Below, in pieces: positions 7,907 through 16,867 of a stretch of 64,000 bases of DNA. The DNA comes from Leucobacter sp. cx-328. Lineage in GTDB: Bacteria; Actinomycetota; Actinomycetes; Actinomycetales; Microbacteriaceae. The notes under the pieces are model-generated. The model was given only the letters and a program-made list of their open reading frames with translations, was not told where the DNA came from and ran no database searches. The DNA is taken from the NCBI RefSeq assembly GCF_014530035.1, contig NZ_JACVMX010000010.1, positions 54,546-118,545 of the forward strand, written 5' to 3'. Made by a program: the position numbers and the translations under genes. Position 1 is the stretch's first letter; each line of letters starts with the position of its first letter.

Positions 7907-9622
7907 ATGCATCTGAATGAAACCCGAGCGTGGAACAAGTTCTACGCAAAAGGCACTCCGATTGACATTGAGCCAGTGACCGGCTCGCTCATCGATCTGC
8001 TCGATGAACGCTGCGCACAGTACGCAGATCGCCCGGCTGCCGCATTCTTCGGTGCCACCACCACGTATCGCGAGCTTGGTGAAAACGTTGCTCGCGTCGC
8101 TCAAGGTCTATACGACCTTGGCGTGCGCGCGGGTGACCGTGTTGCGCTCATTATGCCGAACGCCCCGCAGCACGTTGTAGCGTTCTACGCGGTGCTGCGC
8201 CTCGGCGCGGTCGTCGTCGAGCACAACCCGCTCTACACCCGAGACGAGTTGGAGACCCAGTTCCGAGATCACGGAGCGCGGATCGTCATCTCCTGGGACA
8301 AGAAGGTCGAAACCCTTCAGCAGCTCCCTCAAGACCTCGGCATCGAGACGATCATCGCGGTCGACGTGACCCGCGCGATGCCCCTCAAAATGCGCGCGCT
8401 CCTGCGCCTCCCGATCGCGAAGGCGCGTGAGTCGCGTGCGAACCTCACCGCGCCCACCTCGGGAACTGTGCCGTTCGCTCAGCTCATGAAGTCGTCTCCC
8501 ATCGCGGCGGATCACCCCCGTCCGAAGAAGGACGACATCGCCTGCCTGCAGTACACCTCGGGCACCACCGGTGCGCCGAAGGGCGCGATGATCTCGCATG
8601 AGAATCTGTGGGCGAACGCGCGCATGGGCGCTGCGTGGATGCCTGACTTCGAGCACGGCACGGGCAACATCTACGGCTTGCTGCCGATGTTCCACTCGTT
8701 CGGTCTGCTGCTCTCGGTCATCTACGCCGTTGAGACGGGTTCGTGCGCGGTGCTGTTCCCGACCTTCGATCCCGCACTCGTCGCAGATGCTTCGAAGAAG
8801 TTCCCGCCGACCTTCATTCCCGCCGTGCCGCCGATGTTCGACCGTATGTCTCGCGTCGCGCGTGACGGTTCGCTCGACCTGAAGAACGTGGTCTACGCGA
8901 TTTCTGGCGCTATGACGCTGACTCCCGCGATCGTCAACCGTTGGGAGGACCTCGCGGGCAGCATGCTCAACGAGGGCTACGGCCTCACTGAGACGAGCCC
9001 GATTGCACTCGCGAACCCGTTCAACGAGTCGCGCAAGATTGGCGCGATCGGCCTGCCGTTCCCGTCGACTGATATTCGTGTGGTGGATCCCGAAAACCCC
9101 GCGCGCGAGGTCGCGCAGGGTGAGACCGGCGAGCTGCTGATTGCCGGCCCGCAGGTGTTCCATGGGTACTGGAATCGACCAGAAGAGTCTGCAGCAGCTA
9201 TTTTTGACGGCCGCTGGCTGCGCACGGGTGACCTCGTAGCGCAGGACGAGGACGGCTTCGTCACGGTTGTTGACCGCAAGAAGGAGCTCATCATTACGGG
9301 CGGCTTCAACGTCTCGCCGAGCGAGGTTGAAGCGGTCGTGAACGCGCTTCCGGGCGTCGCTGAGTGTGCGGTCGTTGGCGTACCCCGCGGCAGCGGCACC
9401 GAGGTGGTGACAGCTGCGATCATTTTGGAGCCCGGCGCTGAGTTCGACGAGGAGGCAGCTCGCGCTGCAGCCCGCGAGCATCTCGCTGAGTACAAGCGTC
9501 CGAGTAGCTACCTCATTTGGGAAGAACTCCCGAAGACCCTCATCGGCAAGGTTATTCGCCGCCACGTGCGCGATGCGCTGATCGCTGACCGCAAGGCAGT
9601 GCGCGCAAACCTCGACGACTAG
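7907..9622 (+). CDS. Long-chain fatty acid-CoA ligase (FadD-like)
   Basis: A 571-residue ANL-superfamily enzyme that activates a fatty acid to acyl-AMP and then acyl-CoA. Visible motifs are the AMP-binding P-loop LQYTSGTTGAPKG (about residues 214-226), the A5 motif LNEGYGLTETSP, WLRTGDL, and the C-terminal hinge DRKKELIITGGFNVSP. The catalytic lysine is in PKTLIGKVIRR near the end. ATG 7907 aligns with the family start; the frame is open further upstream but runs into the divergent methyltransferase. It is a clear paralogue of the ligase at 37591-39303, sharing long identical blocks. A palindromic candidate operator lies just upstream, and the gene is followed by elements A and B. Confidence 0.9.
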   Translation: MHLNETRAWNKFYAKGTPIDIEPVTGSLIDLLDERCAQYADRPAAAFFGATTTYRELGENVARVAQGLYDLGVRAGDRVALIMPNAPQHVVAFYAVLRLGAVVVEHNPLYTRDELETQFRDHGARIVISWDKKVETLQQLPQDLGIETIIAVDVTRAMPLKMRALLRLPIAKARESRANLTAPTSGTVPFAQLMKSSPIAADHPRPKKDDIACLQYTSGTTGAPKGAMISHENLWANARMGAAWMPDFEHGTGNIYGLLPMFHSFGLLLSVIYAVETGSCAVLFPTFDPALVADASKKFPPTFIPAVPPMFDRMSRVARDGSLDLKNVVYAISGAMTLTPAIVNRWEDLAGSMLNEGYGLTETSPIALANPFNESRKIGAIGLPFPSTDIRVVDPENPAREVAQGETGELLIAGPQVFHGYWNRPEESAAAIFDGRWLRTGDLVAQDEDGFVTVVDRKKELIITGGFNVSPSEVEAVVNALPGVAECAVVGVPRGSGTEVVTAAIILEPGAEFDEEAARAAAREHLAEYKRPSSYLIWEELPKTLIGKVIRRHVRDALIADRKAVRANLDD

Positions 9623-9642
9623 GGGCCCGTAGCAAATTTCGG

Positions 9643-9740
9643 CTCAACCCCTCGAAAACACCCCTTTCTCCCGAAACACCCCCTTTCTGTCGCAAGAAAG
9701 GGTCACTCTCGGCAGAAACGGTCGATCTCGAGGGGTTGAC
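9643..9740. repeat. Dispersed nested-palindrome element A, copy 1
   Basis: About 98 bp. The outer arms TCAACCCCTCGAAA and TCGAGGGGTTGA, inner arms with TTTCTCCCGAAA and CTCGGCAGAAA, and a central CCCTTTCT...AGAAAGGG form nested inverted repeats. It lies between the convergent acyl-CoA ligase and SPFH genes. Six related copies occur in this window, all between genes. Confidence 0.8.
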
Positions 9741-9767
9741 CGCAGCCCTGAGCAACCCTGAGCTGAT

Positions 9768-9846
9768 GTGGCACCCAACGCGCAGCATTCCTGGTCCTCG
9801 CCAGTGAATAAGGAACGGGCCGGCCATCGGCCGGGCTGCCTTTCCC
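9768..9846 (-). repeat. Dispersed GC-rich element B, copy 1
   Basis: Read on the minus strand it contains GGGAAAGGCAGCCCGGCC, then a short loop, GGCCGGCCCGTTC and a TTGGGTGCC tail. It aligns over about 80 bp with 19965-20047 and over its core with 43621-43665. The core forms a GGCCGG hairpin. It sits beside element A, as do the other two copies. Confidence 0.7.
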
Positions 9847-9923
9847 AATGAGCCGAGGCGCTCACCCAGCTGCACAGCCGAGATTCACCTCACTCCAACG
9901 GGCCTGAGGCCGCGCACACGGAG

Positions 9924-9964
9924 AAAGCCCGGGCAATCACTCGATGAGTGACCGCCCGGGCTTT
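9924..9964 (-). terminator. Terminator of the SPFH gene
   Basis: AAAGCCCGGGC (9924-9934) pairs perfectly with GCCCGGGCTTT (9954-9964). The inner part can fold further (TCACTCGATGAGTGA). It lies 17 bp past the SPFH stop. Confidence 0.75.
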
Positions 9965-9980
9965 CGGGTACTTGCGGGGG

Positions 9981-10958
9981 CTACAGCTTCGCTGCATCTC
10001 CCGAACCGTCAGCTGCCTTCGCGGTCAAGATCGAAGTCCGAATCTGCTCGCCAATGAGGCCAACGCCGTCGGCACCGCCGGGCAGGAAGACCGTGGTCGT
10101 CTTGCCAGCACTCGCGACGCCAAGCATGGTGTCGAAGTACTGGTTGGCCAGCATGACCTCTTCTGCGTTGGCAACGCCCGCCTCCTGAAGCACGCGGCGC
10201 TGCTCTGCCAGACCCTCAGCGATTGCGCGGCGCTGCATCGCGATGCCCTCACCCGAGAGGCGCTTAGCCTCACTGTCGCCCTGCGCCTTACCGATGACGC
10301 CGATCTTGTACGCTTCAGCTTCTGCGGTCGCGGCGTCACGCATGCGCTCGGCGGCGTTGATGCGGTTCATCGCTGCCTCGACCTCTCCGTCGGGGCGGAC
10401 ACCCGTGACGAGGGTGCGCACGATCTCGTAGCCGTACTCCTGCATCGTGGTGCTGAGCTGCTCGTTGACCTCTGACGCGATGCGGTCCTTCTCGGCGAAG
10501 ACATCATCGAGCGTCTTGCTCGGCACGGTTGAGCGCACGGCGTCGAAGATGTAGCTCGCGATCTGCTCGTCGACGTCGGTGAGCGCGTAGTTTGCGCGGT
10601 ACAGGTTGCTGTCTTCGCGGGTGTCAGCGCTGCCGTCGGTGCGTGAGGGAGTGCGCTCCGAGTTTGCGACGCGGTACTGCACCGAGACGTCGAGATCGAC
10701 GGTCACCTTGTCGTTCGTGATCGTTGAGATGACGCGGTCCATCTGCTGAATACGCAGGCTCATGCGGTTCGCAATCGTGTCAACGATGGGGATACGTGCG
10801 TTAATGCCAGCCTTTGCCATGCGGTGGAACTTGCCGAATCGCTCGATCACGGCCACCTGGTTGGTTTTCACGATGTAGAGAGATGCTGCCAAGAGAATGA
10901 CAATAAGCACGATCGCCACTACCGCGATCACCACACCAAGAATTGCTGAGTCGGACAT
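9981..10958 (-). CDS. SPFH/Band 7 domain membrane protein (stomatin/prohibitin family)
   Basis: A 325-residue protein with one N-terminal TM segment (about residues 7-29). An SPFH domain follows (YIVKTNQVAVIERFGKFHR, with VDLDVSVQYRV). Next comes an alanine/glutamate-rich coiled coil (AAERMRDAATAEAEAYKIG), as in stomatins, HflK and QmcA. Such proteins oligomerise in the membrane and organise microdomains or protease complexes. There is no NfeD partner next to it. The visible GDSEAKRLSGEG motif is typical of the family. It is monocistronic with its own terminator. Confidence 0.88.
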   Translation of the reverse strand: MSDSAILGVVIAVVAIVLIVILLAASLYIVKTNQVAVIERFGKFHRMAKAGINARIPIVDTIANRMSLRIQQMDRVISTITNDKVTVDLDVSVQYRVANSERTPSRTDGSADTREDSNLYRANYALTDVDEQIASYIFDAVRSTVPSKTLDDVFAEKDRIASEVNEQLSTTMQEYGYEIVRTLVTGVRPDGEVEAAMNRINAAERMRDAATAEAEAYKIGVIGKAQGDSEAKRLSGEGIAMQRRAIAEGLAEQRRVLQEAGVANAEEVMLANQYFDTMLGVASAGKTTTVFLPGGADGVGLIGEQIRTSILTAKAADGSGDAAKL

Positions 10959-11061
10959 CTGAGTTCGCCTCCTTTGCGCGCGCTTTCGGTGCGCGTCGCG
11001 TTCAGTTCGACAATTCTCCCAGGAACCACCGACACTTGTCGATGCACCTTAGGCTTGTGGC

Positions 11062-11718
11062 ATGCGCCTGTATCTCGCTTCCACGTCACCCGCTCGACTT
11101 TCGGTTCTCCGTGGAGCCGGCATTGAGCCAATCTGCTTCTCGCCCAACGTTGACGAGGACACAGAAGTGCAGAAGCGCGAAGCCGAGCTCGGCCGCAAGC
11201 TCACTACCCCCGAGTTCACCGAGTACCTCGGCCGGCTGAAGGCCGAGGACGTCGTACGCCGCTATGGCCCAGAGGGGACAAATGAGATTGACGGGCTCGT
11301 GCTCGGCGGTGACTCGATGTTCCTGCTCGACGGCGAGATCCTCGGCAAGCCGCACGTCCCCGACGTCGCGCTCGATCGCTCCAAGCAGCACCGTGGCAAG
11401 ACCGGCGTCCTGCACTCGGGCCATTGGCTCGTTGATGTCACGGGCGGCAAGGTGCACGGTGGGCGCGGATCCGTCGACACCGCAACCGTCACCCTCGCAG
11501 CCGATGTCACCGACGAAGAGCTTGCCGCTTATGTCGCGACGGGGGAGCCGCTGCAGCTTGCTGGCGGATTCGCCATCGACGGCCTCGCAGGCGCCTTCAT
11601 TGAAAAGATCGAGGGTGCTCCGAGCTGCGTCATCGGTCTCTCGCTGCCCGCACTGCGACTGCTGGTGCGTGATCTCGGCCACGACTACACGACCCTCTGG
11701 AACCTCCCCGCGGCCTAA
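11062..11718 (+). CDS. Maf family nucleoside triphosphate pyrophosphatase
   Basis: A 218-residue protein starting MRLYLASTSPARLSVLRGAG, the Maf nucleotide-binding motif. It carries DGEILGKP (about residues 90-97), the GKTGVLHSGHWLV block, the Y-x-ATGEP motif and GAFIEKIEGAPSCVIGLSLP. Maf proteins hydrolyse non-canonical or specific NTPs to NMP and pyrophosphate, a house-cleaning role that may link to cell division. The start is unambiguous. The gene diverges from the SPFH gene with about 100 bp between them. Confidence 0.92.
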   Translation: MRLYLASTSPARLSVLRGAGIEPICFSPNVDEDTEVQKREAELGRKLTTPEFTEYLGRLKAEDVVRRYGPEGTNEIDGLVLGGDSMFLLDGEILGKPHVPDVALDRSKQHRGKTGVLHSGHWLVDVTGGKVHGGRGSVDTATVTLAADVTDEELAAYVATGEPLQLAGGFAIDGLAGAFIEKIEGAPSCVIGLSLPALRLLVRDLGHDYTTLWNLPAA

Positions 11719-11766
11719 TACTCCACACCTCTTGCTTATTCGTGGCAAAAGCATAGATTTATATGT

Positions 11767-13251
11767 ATGAACACAAAGCAAAGAGGCTTGGGCATCGCGC
11801 TGGCCGGAGCAACCGTATTGTCGCTGGGGCTGCTCACGGCGTCCCCTGCACTCGCGGAGGATGCCCCCGCGGACTCCACTGCGGCTAATGCTGCCGCGGT
11901 CGAAGATGTTCCTTCGAACTGCACGCTCAGCGAAACGCACTTCCTGTATGACACATATAAAGAACCTGCGTTGAACCTCTTTGTGAAGAGAACGATTACA
12001 CCCGATCCGAATGTTCCGTTCGATCCAGACAATCCGCAGCAGTTTTTCCGAAGCGGGACCGGCACGTTCACAAACCAAACCCATCATGTGTTCTACGAGC
12101 CGGTGATGTTTATTCGAGACAAGGCTGTCATCCAAGATGTTGGTCCAGGCGCCGTCACCGTATGGTTGGTGTTTGATCCAGCGACCATGGCGTTCCGGAG
12201 CTCTACCAACGTAAAGTGGCTACCCACTTGGGAGCCGATCACAGGACGCATGGAAGTGAAGTATCGGGACACCGATACCCCAGTGATTCTTTTTGATGCC
12301 AGCGACCTCAACCTCACAAACGGTGGGTCGCGCCCCGGATATCCGCTGCCCAATATTGCACCTGGTGCAACACAGACAGTGAATTACAAAACCTCGACCA
12401 CTGCTCCGACCAGGGGAGGGGGTGCCTACTATGGCTACAGCTGGCACGCAAACCTCGCAGGGCAGACCTGTCTTCCTGTTCCCACAGTTGCGCCGGTGAC
12501 CGATTCGAGCACCCTCCTGCTCGAGGGCACCGGAACCACTCAGGGCGACGTGATCACGCTGAGTGACGATCTGGGAAATGACCTCGGTACGGCAACGGTG
12601 CAACCTGACCTGACCTGGAAGGTCGATTTGGCCGCACCCGTGGACCCCACTGCGCAGAAGGTGGTGGCTGTAGCAACCGACATCTTTGGCTTCACAGGTA
12701 CGGCCGAGACCGCATTGCTCGGCTCAGTGTCTTGGACAAAAGCGAGTAGCGAGAACTCTGAGCTCTTGGACGGATCAGCCTGGAACATCTCCGGCCCCGA
12801 TGGCTTCACACTCGATGTGACCGATGGTGGGCAGCGCGACACCAATGCGGAAGCGGGCCAGCTGGAAATTGAGAGCCTGAAACTTGGGAAGTATGTACTG
12901 ACGGAAACGGTTGCGCCTCAGGGGTTTGTGCGGTCGGAGAAGCCGATTGAGTTCGAAATTGATACCAACAATTGGGTGATTGATCTCGGGCAGGTACTCA
13001 ACGATCCGATTAAGGCCGTGGACCCGGTTGAGCCGGTGGATCCAGCCGACCCGAAGGATCCTGCAGACCCTGAGAAACCTGGCGACACCGCGAAGCCAAC
13101 GGGGCAGACAAAAGCACCTGCCGGTGGCGGGCTCGCGCACACGGGCGCTGATTCCCTGTCGCTGCTCGGGTTCGGAGCAGCGGGTCTCGTGCTGGCAGGG
13201 CTTGGAGCCACGTACCTCGCGTCACGCAGAAAAGCGCGCAACGCGGCCTAA
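11767..13251 (+). CDS. Secreted cell-wall-anchored surface protein with LAHTG sorting signal
   Basis: A 494-residue protein. A Sec signal peptide (about residues 1-31, ending ASPALAE) is followed by an unrecognised N-terminal region. Next is a stretch like bacterial Ig or adhesin domains (LLLEGTGTTQGDVITLSDD). A SpaA/prealbumin-like fold follows around residues 325-415 (GSAWNISGPDGFTL, GKYVLTETVAPQGFV). After a proline/aspartate-rich wall spacer comes LAHTG (about 456-460), a hydrophobic segment and the SRRKARNAA tail. LAxTG is the motif recognised by class E sortases of actinobacteria (established knowledge). The substrate or role (adhesion, pilus) is unknown. No sortase gene is in the window. 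The leader is AT-rich and has no clear Shine-Dalgarno sequence. Confidence 0.85.
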   Translation: MNTKQRGLGIALAGATVLSLGLLTASPALAEDAPADSTAANAAAVEDVPSNCTLSETHFLYDTYKEPALNLFVKRTITPDPNVPFDPDNPQQFFRSGTGTFTNQTHHVFYEPVMFIRDKAVIQDVGPGAVTVWLVFDPATMAFRSSTNVKWLPTWEPITGRMEVKYRDTDTPVILFDASDLNLTNGGSRPGYPLPNIAPGATQTVNYKTSTTAPTRGGGAYYGYSWHANLAGQTCLPVPTVAPVTDSSTLLLEGTGTTQGDVITLSDDLGNDLGTATVQPDLTWKVDLAAPVDPTAQKVVAVATDIFGFTGTAETALLGSVSWTKASSENSELLDGSAWNISGPDGFTLDVTDGGQRDTNAEAGQLEIESLKLGKYVLTETVAPQGFVRSEKPIEFEIDTNNWVIDLGQVLNDPIKAVDPVEPVDPADPKDPADPEKPGDTAKPTGQTKAPAGGGLAHTGADSLSLLGFGAAGLVLAGLGATYLASRRKARNAA

Positions 13252-13271
13252 CCTCCCGCTGCAGCAGCGCC

Positions 13272-13322
13272 GATCGTTGCCCTCACCCCCGCGCCAACAG
13301 CGCCACGGTGAGGGCAGCGATC
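13272..13322. terminator. Hairpin between convergent surface-protein and PucR genes
   Basis: GATCGTTGCCCTCACC (13272-13287) pairs with GGTGAGGGCAGCGATC (13307-13322) with one G-T pair. The structure includes the PucR stop codon and follows the surface-protein stop by 20 bp, so it could end transcription from both sides. Confidence 0.55.
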
Positions 13323-15046
13323 GTTGCGCCCTCCGCAAGGTCGACGTCAAGCAGCTCCTCGATGAGTGCAATGCGCTGGTAGAACACTGATCGCGATAGG
13401 CGCGCCTCCTGGGCGGCGAGTGAGCGGTTCGTGGGGTGTGCAAGGTACGCCGCGAGCACCACGAGGAGATCGCCGCTGTGGCCAGCACCGCGCTCGCCGT
13501 CGTGGGTGACGAGCGGTTCAAGCATTGAGCGAGAGAAGTCCTGGACCTCGGGCGTGGACGACAGACCACGCACGAGGTAGGCGAGGGGTTGGCGTTCGGC
13601 GAGGAGGACGTCGACTCGGCCTGATCCGCGCACCGTGCGAGCGACAGAGCGCGCGGCAGGGCCGGGACCGACCGGGCCCGCACCGAGCGCCCCCGCGCCC
13701 GCAGGCACCTCGTGCGCGATGCGCTCCAGCGAGGAGATGAGTGCTTTGGGGCGCCGGGCGGCGACACCGAGGGACAGCCGCGCGCGCCAGGACGCTGGCA
13801 GCGTCGCGGGAAGCATCATCTCGAGCTCCTTCGCGAGCCGCGACGCGAGTGGATGCGGTGCGTCTGGCAGCAAATCCGCGCTCGTGAGCGCGCGCGTCTG
13901 ACCGGTGCGCGGATCATCTTCAGGGAACGACAACAGCGCGACCAATCCGCGAGCTGACCGAGGGTTCGCCGCAAGCAACACCCTGCCGTCTGGGGCAACT
14001 GCACGGCGCAGCGCGGTGCGCAGGGTCGCAAGTTCGAGACCCTCGTGCCCACCAAAATCACCCGTGCCCGTGAGCGTCGCGCCGAACAGTTCGCGGCCGG
14101 CCATGGGAAGGCCAGCCGACTCCAGCTGCAGCGTGAGATCGCGCTCGCCGCGGTACCGGCCCTCGAGCACGGCATCGAAGAGTCGCTTCGAACCGAGTTC
14201 GAGCCACTGCTCGCCATCGGCATCTGCGAGGCGGCCGAGCGCGAGGGCGAATGCGCCGAGCTCCAGCACGGTTGCGCGGCCGGCTGGGTGCGGCGCCCCT
14301 GGTAGCGCCGTCAAGAATCCCCAGCGCTGCCCGCGAGCTTCCACCGCGACCCTGGTTGAGCCAGCTGGGGGGCGCGGATCCGCACCGCTGTGCTGCGCCG
14401 CAGCCCACACCGCGAGCAACTCGTCGTCTCCAGCAGGGACGGTGCCCGTCTGTGGGCCTGCCTGCGCCCACGCGATCACGCGATGGCCAGCGTCTTCGAG
14501 CACGACGGGGGAGCCGAGCACATCGGCGATCCGCGCCACGACATAGTCGACCGGGCTGCGGTTCAGGCCGAGCTCCGTGAGCATGCTGTGCACGGCCTCG
14601 CGGGCTTCGAGCGCTTCGTTCTGGGCGGCGAGCACGCGCTGGTGCACGCGCTGCGTAATCTGTACGAACCTGACCTCGTTGTGTAGAGCGATGAGCGGAA
14701 TTCCGTGTTCGAGGCAACGCGCGACGAGCGCGGGTGGTGCGGTCTCGAAGCCGGCCCCGAGCTCGAAGACGACGGCAGCGGGATCCGCGCCCGTCAGCGT
14801 CTCGGCGAGCGCCGCAAGTGAGGCATCATCGCTCGGCCAGCCGGCGCCCGTGGTGAGCACCAGCTCGCCACCGTCCAGCAGCGCGGCAGCGCTCGCGCCC
14901 GCGACGACGTGCGCCCAGCGGACCGGACGCATGAGTCCCAGGTCGCCCGTGACAAGCTCGGGTGAACCAGCCGAAATCTCGGTGAGGCTCAGCACATCGC
15001 GCACGGTCGGAAGCGGGGCATTCTCCTGCTGCATTGCGGTCTCCAT
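13283..15046 (-). CDS. PucR family transcriptional regulator
   Basis: A 587-residue protein. The N-terminal PucR domain begins PLPTVRDVLSLTEISAGSPEL and continues through RWAHVV and GGELVLTTG. There is a middle sensory region. The C-terminus is the PucR-type helix-turn-helix (LAAYLAHPTNRSLAAQEARL, then RSVFYQRIALIEELL). PucR-type regulators typically activate purine, amino acid or GABA catabolism. The gene is divergent from the mmsA-aminotransferase-dehydrogenase cluster, so it probably controls it. The start is ATG 15046; a TTG at 15061 and ATG 15034 (with GGAG upstream) are alternatives. Confidence 0.88.
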   Translation of the reverse strand: METAMQQENAPLPTVRDVLSLTEISAGSPELVTGDLGLMRPVRWAHVVAGASAAALLDGGELVLTTGAGWPSDDASLAALAETLTGADPAAVVFELGAGFETAPPALVARCLEHGIPLIALHNEVRFVQITQRVHQRVLAAQNEALEAREAVHSMLTELGLNRSPVDYVVARIADVLGSPVVLEDAGHRVIAWAQAGPQTGTVPAGDDELLAVWAAAQHSGADPRPPAGSTRVAVEARGQRWGFLTALPGAPHPAGRATVLELGAFALALGRLADADGEQWLELGSKRLFDAVLEGRYRGERDLTLQLESAGLPMAGRELFGATLTGTGDFGGHEGLELATLRTALRRAVAPDGRVLLAANPRSARGLVALLSFPEDDPRTGQTRALTSADLLPDAPHPLASRLAKELEMMLPATLPASWRARLSLGVAARRPKALISSLERIAHEVPAGAGALGAGPVGPGPAARSVARTVRGSGRVDVLLAERQPLAYLVRGLSSTPEVQDFSRSMLEPLVTHDGERGAGHSGDLLVVLAAYLAHPTNRSLAAQEARLSRSVFYQRIALIEELLDVDLAEGATIAALTVALLARG

Positions 15047-15138
15047 GACTCGATCATACAAAGTGTCCGAAAAATGCGAGCATTGGGGATGTTTTGCTGG
15101 TCGCGGGCGTCGATTCGTCCTGGCAAGCTAGATCTGCA

Positions 15139-15154
15139 CGGGGAATCTTCCCCG
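15139..15154. promoter_or_regulatory. Candidate PucR operator CGGGGAA-tc-TTCCCCG
   Basis: A perfect 7+7 inverted repeat with a 2-nt spacer lies in the 199-bp divergent region between the PucR gene and the dehydrogenase at 15246. Its position suits a regulator acting on both promoters. No binding data exist. Confidence 0.5.
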
Positions 15155-15245
15155 AACACTCTGCCTGAAGTTCAATGTGGATCCCAGTGACGGCCCGCTT
15201 GAATACCCAGGTTTCACCAGTAATCACGAGAAAGGACGAGCACGC

Positions 15246-16733
15246 ATGGCGCTCATTCCTCACGTTATCGGCGGCGAAAAGGTCGAAGCAGCAGCACGCA
15301 AGCAGGCTGTCTACAACCCCGCAACCGGTGAGCAGATCCACGAGGTCCCCATCGCAGGCGTAGAGACCGTCGAGCAGGCAATCGCTGCAGCACAGGCTGC
15401 ACTGCCCGCATGGCGCAAGACCAGCCTGACCAAGCGCGCAGATGTGTTCTTCCGCCTCCGCCAGCTCCTCAAGGCACGCACCCCCGAGATCTCGGCACTC
15501 GTGACCGCAGAGCACGGCAAGGTCCTCGACGACGCAGCAGGTGAGGTCGCACGTGGCCTCGAGAACGTTGAGTTCGCAGCAGGCCTCATGAACCTCCTCA
15601 AGGGCGAGCGCGACGAGCAGGTCTCGACCGGCGTCGACGTCCACTCGGTGAAGCAGCCCGTCGGCGTTGTCGCGGCAATCACCCCCTTCAACTTCCCCAT
15701 CATGGTTCCCCTCTGGATGATCGCTTCGGCAATCGCATGCGGCAACACCGTGGTTCTCAAGCCTTCGGAGCGCGACCCTTCGGCTTCGGTCTTCATCGCT
15801 GACCTCTTCCGCGAGGCTGGCCTGCCCGACGGCGTGCTCAACGTCGTTCACGGCGACAAGACCGCTGTCGACACCCTGCTCGACGCACCCGAGGTCAAGG
15901 CAATCTCGTTCGTCGGTTCGACCCCCATCGCGAAGTACATCTACTCGCGTGCGGCAGAGAACGGCAAGCGCGTGCAGGCACTCGGCGGCGCAAAGAACCA
16001 CATGCTCGTCATGCCCGACGCTGATCTCAAGGTCACCGCTGACGCAGCTGTTTCGGCAGGCTACGGCGCAGCTGGCGAGCGTTGCATGGCCGTTTCGGTC
16101 GTCGTCGCTGTCGGTGACGAGGTCGCGGATCGCCTGATCCCCGAAATCGCAAAGCGCATCGCAGACCTCAAGATCGGTGACGGCGCTGCTCCCGGCACCG
16201 ACATGGGCCCGCTCATCACCCCCGAGGCGAAGGCTCGCGTTGAGGGCTACGTTGCAGGCGCAGAGGCAGAGGGCGCAACCATCGTGGTTGACGGCCGCGA
16301 CTTCAAGTTCGAGGGCAACGGCTTCTTCACCGGCGCAACCCTGCTCGATCACGTCAAGACTGACAGCGCGGTATATCGCGAAGAGATCTTCGGCCCGGTC
16401 CTCGCGGTTGTTCGCGTAGACAGCTACGAAGAGGGTCTCCGCATCATCAACGAGCACCAGTACGGCAACGGCACCGCGATCTTCACCCGTGACGGTGGCG
16501 TCGCACGCCAGTTCGAGTTCGAGGTTGAGGCTGGCATGGTCGGCATCAACGTGCCGATCCCCGTACCCGTTGGCTCGTTCTCGTTCGGTGGCTGGAAGAA
16601 CTCGCTCTTCGGCGACACCCACATCTACGGCCCCGAGTCGATCAACTTCTACACCCGTTCGAAGGTCGTCACCACTCGCTGGCCGAACCCCGAGCAGTCG
16701 AAGATCGACCTCGGCTTCCCGAGCAACGGCTAA
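15246..16733 (+). CDS. mmsA: CoA-acylating (methyl)malonate-semialdehyde dehydrogenase
   Basis: A 495-residue aldehyde dehydrogenase. Family motifs are VAAITPFNFPIMVPLWM, LGGAKNHMLVMPDADL and GYGAAGERCMA, with the catalytic cysteine at about residue 280. The GGAKNH block separates MmsA from ordinary ALDHs. The enzyme oxidises malonate or methylmalonate semialdehyde with CoA and NAD+ to acetyl-CoA or propionyl-CoA. It starts at ATG 15246 after GAGAAAGGACG. It heads a cluster with an aminotransferase and a second semialdehyde dehydrogenase under a divergent PucR gene, which fits beta-alanine degradation. Alanine codons are strongly biased to GCA and GCT, suggesting high expression. Confidence 0.9.
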   Translation: MALIPHVIGGEKVEAAARKQAVYNPATGEQIHEVPIAGVETVEQAIAAAQAALPAWRKTSLTKRADVFFRLRQLLKARTPEISALVTAEHGKVLDDAAGEVARGLENVEFAAGLMNLLKGERDEQVSTGVDVHSVKQPVGVVAAITPFNFPIMVPLWMIASAIACGNTVVLKPSERDPSASVFIADLFREAGLPDGVLNVVHGDKTAVDTLLDAPEVKAISFVGSTPIAKYIYSRAAENGKRVQALGGAKNHMLVMPDADLKVTADAAVSAGYGAAGERCMAVSVVVAVGDEVADRLIPEIAKRIADLKIGDGAAPGTDMGPLITPEAKARVEGYVAGAEAEGATIVVDGRDFKFEGNGFFTGATLLDHVKTDSAVYREEIFGPVLAVVRVDSYEEGLRIINEHQYGNGTAIFTRDGGVARQFEFEVEAGMVGINVPIPVPVGSFSFGGWKNSLFGDTHIYGPESINFYTRSKVVTTRWPNPEQSKIDLGFPSNG

Positions 16734-16752
16734 CGAGCCCCACACTTCCATC

Positions 16753-16820
16753 GCCCCGAGGGCGGTTCGTGAACTGCTGTCTTCCCCAGCGCGGCAGCTC
16801 ACGGACCGTCCCGGGGCTTT
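16753..16820 (+). terminator. Long imperfect hairpin between mmsA and the aminotransferase
   Basis: The left arm, beginning GCCCCGAGGGCGGTTCGTGA, pairs imperfectly with a right arm ending CCGGGGCTTT, giving a stem of about 25 bp with mismatches. It is followed by a TTT-containing stretch. It may be a partial terminator or a differential-expression element inside the operon. Confidence 0.5.
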
Positions 16821-16867
16821 GGTCCTAGGTTTTAGTACTTTCACCGCAGAAGGAACTCTCACACAAC

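Noticed and set aside
8108..9565. 485-residue minus frame opposite the acyl-CoA ligase
   Set aside because: Its composition (Arg/His/Val rich) mirrors the codon bias of the true gene; no motifs.
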